Source: JBMNOI01 sp050942995
Lineage (GTDB): Bacteria; Chloroflexota; Anaerolineae; UBA1429
NCBI GenBank assembly: GCA_050942995.1
Contig: JBMNOI010000148.1
Span: 1-8,390, forward strand
DNA length: 8,390 bases
Reading direction: 5' to 3'
Shown: piece by piece, positions 6,949 through 8,390 of the stretch
Layout: each line of letters begins with the position of its first letter
Numbering within the stretch: the stretch's first letter is position 1
Translations under genes and position numbers: made by a program
The notes under the pieces: generated by a model
Database searches by the model: none
Seen by the model: the letters and a program-made list of their open reading frames with translations, nothing else
What the model was told of the DNA's origin: nothing

Positions 6949-8390
6949 CTATAATCCCAGGCCGAGTTGTCCCGGCGATGTGTCATCATCATCGTCGTCA
7001 GTCATCGGCTCGGTTTCGACGGGGGATATTTGCTCCTCTCCGGCGATAAGCCGGTGCAGCGCGGCCTCGTCGATCGTGGGCACCCCCAGGCGCAGCGCCT
7101 GATTATACTTGGTGCCACCGGGCCTGTCACCTACCAGCAGATAGGTGGTCTTGCCCGATACACTGCCGGTCACTTTGCCTCCGTGCCGGACGATCAGCTC
7201 GGCGGCCGCCTCTCGACTCATGCTCGGTAGTGTTCCGGTAATGACAAAGGTCATGCCGGCCAGCGGCGCTTCCGTCGGCCCGGCGCCCTCTTCCTCGGCG
7301 TGCAGACGCACGCTGTTGCGCTCCAGCTTTTCGATCAGCTCGCGGTTGCGGGGGCGCTCGAAAAAGCTGCGGATGTCGTGGGCGATGAGCGGGCCGATGC
7401 CCTCCATCTCTTGCAACTCTTCCAGCGATGCGTCCATAAGGGCCCGGATGGTCGGATAGTGCCCCACCAGAATTTGGGCGACACGGGTGCCCACCCCGTG
7501 GATGCCCAGCCCGGTGATGACGCGCCATAACGGCCGCTCGCGGCTCGAATCGATGGCGGCCAGCAGATTTTGTGCCCGCTTTTCGCCAAAGCCCTCTAGC
7601 TTGAGCAGATCGTCCTGCTTCAGGGTGTATAGATCGGCCACGTCGGTCACCAGCCCCTCAGCCACCAGTTGCTGCGTCACGCGGATGCCCAATCCATCGA
7701 TGTCCATGGCCCCACGCGAGGCCCAGTGCTCCAGCCGACGCACGATCTGGGCCGGGCAGGCAGCGTTTACACAGTAGATGGCCACCACACCATCCTCTTG
7801 TTGGATGGGCTCGCCGCACGATGGGCAGGTTTCGGGCACGACAGGGGGGCGTTCGGTGCCGTCGCGCAGCGCCTCGATGGGGCGTACCACCTGAGGGATC
7901 ACATCGCCGGCTCGCTGCACCACCACCATGTCTCCGATCCGCAGATCTTTGCGCGCCAGATCCTGATAGTTGTGCAGGCTGGCCTGGCGAATGACCACAC
8001 CTCCCAGGCGTACCGGCTCCATGATGGCGTAGGGGGTGAGCACGCCGGTGCGGCCCACGTTTACGCCGATATCCAGCAGGCGGGTGGTGGCCTCACGCGA
8101 CGGGAACTTGAATGCAACGGCCCACCGCGGCGCATTGCCCACGATGCCCAGGCGTTGCTGGTGCTCGTAGGCGTCGATCTTGATCACCACGCCGTCCGCC
8201 TCATAGTTCAGTTCGTCGCGCTTGTCCATCCACTCTTCGCAGTAATCCAGCACTTCGTCGAATGCGTCAAAGAAGCGCACGTCGGGGTTTACGGCAAAGC
8301 CCAGATCCTGGAGATAGTTCAGAGCCTCCCACTGGCTATCGATGCGGATGTCCTCGCTGTAGCCGATCGCATAGACGAACAGACGCAACG
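6949..8390 (-). CDS. ligA: NAD-dependent DNA ligase LigA, 5' partial
   Basis: LigA seals nicks in duplex DNA during replication and repair, using NAD+. The visible 479 residues begin inside the adenylation domain. They include motif IV DGVVIK (65-70), motif V WAVAFKFP (89-96), an OB fold (about 97-170, with NVGRTGVLTPYA and QRAGDVIPQV), a four-cysteine zinc finger (C188, C191, C206, C211), tandem helix-hairpin-helix repeats (about 220-350) and a BRCT domain (about 375-450). The frame is open to the window edge; the TTG at 8388 is an internal Leu codon (LRLFVYAIGY), not a start. About 200 N-terminal residues, including the KxDG active-site lysine, lie outside the window. After BRCT there is an unusual tail of six consecutive Asp (464-469) and a terminal QLGLGL. 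The gene lies 48 bases before the helicase gene on the same strand, probably one operon. Confidence 0.97.
   Translation of the reverse strand, partial: LRLFVYAIGYSEDIRIDSQWEALNYLQDLGFAVNPDVRFFDAFDEVLDYCEEWMDKRDELNYEADGVVIKIDAYEHQQRLGIVGNAPRWAVAFKFPSREATTRLLDIGVNVGRTGVLTPYAIMEPVRLGGVVIRQASLHNYQDLARKDLRIGDMVVVQRAGDVIPQVVRPIEALRDGTERPPVVPETCPSCGEPIQQEDGVVAIYCVNAACPAQIVRRLEHWASRGAMDIDGLGIRVTQQLVAEGLVTDVADLYTLKQDDLLKLEGFGEKRAQNLLAAIDSSRERPLWRVITGLGIHGVGTRVAQILVGHYPTIRALMDASLEELQEMEGIGPLIAHDIRSFFERPRNRELIEKLERNSVRLHAEEEGAGPTEAPLAGMTFVITGTLPSMSREAAAELIVRHGGKVTGSVSGKTTYLLVGDRPGGTKYNQALRLGVPTIDEAALHRLIAGEEQISPVETEPMTDDDDDDTSPGQLGLGL

Noticed and set aside
6950..6955. TATAAT on the + strand at the ligA stop
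   Set aside because: No -35 element, no extended TGn and no + strand gene follows; it arises from the ligA stop and last Leu codon.
8386..8388. TTG as the start codon of the ligase gene
   Set aside because: The visible protein begins in the middle of the adenylation domain with no KxDG lysine, so the gene continues past the window edge.

Overview
This window is GC-rich and carries five protein-coding genes: one on the + strand, cut by the left edge, and four on the - strand, of which the first (ligA) is cut by the right edge. There are no tRNA or rRNA genes, insertion sequences or CRISPR arrays. The mix of a TVP38-type membrane protein, a GAF-rich hybrid histidine kinase, an MrfA/MrfB pair and the style of the LigA sequence suggests a free-living bacterium, possibly Chloroflexota (Anaerolineae-like). 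That phylum guess rests on overall protein style alone.

Layout, left to right. Bases 1-629 (+) hold a TVP38/TMEM64 (DedA-superfamily) membrane protein lacking its N-terminus. Bases 645-704 form a long hairpin between two converging genes and probably terminate both. Bases 720-2948 (-) encode a GAF-GAF-histidine kinase-receiver protein. Bases 2966-4219 (-) encode a DEDDh exonuclease with TPR-like repeats (MrfB/YprB family). Bases 4220-4362 are a short intergenic region with an extended -10 promoter, a dyad over its -35 region and a 14-bp perfect palindrome in the leader. Bases 4363-6900 (-) encode an MrfA/YprA-type helicase with a complete HNH nuclease module inserted in its C-terminal half. 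Bases 6949-8390 (-) hold the C-terminal two thirds of NAD-dependent DNA ligase LigA.

How the genes may work together. MrfA (helicase) and MrfB (exonuclease) are known in Bacillus subtilis as a pair that repairs mitomycin C damage independently of UvrABC. Here the same pair follows ligA in one orientation, and the helicase has gained an HNH nuclease. On paper the cassette supplies unwinding, incision, strand removal and sealing, with only a polymerase missing. This reading is inference. The kinase gene starts within a few bases of the mrfB stop, so it is probably co-transcribed with mrfB; whether it senses anything linked to DNA damage is unknown.

The most notable observation is the helicase-HNH fusion. 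Secondary ones are a possible sliding-clamp-binding peptide at the extreme C-terminus of LigA and the layered regulatory structure in front of mrfB.
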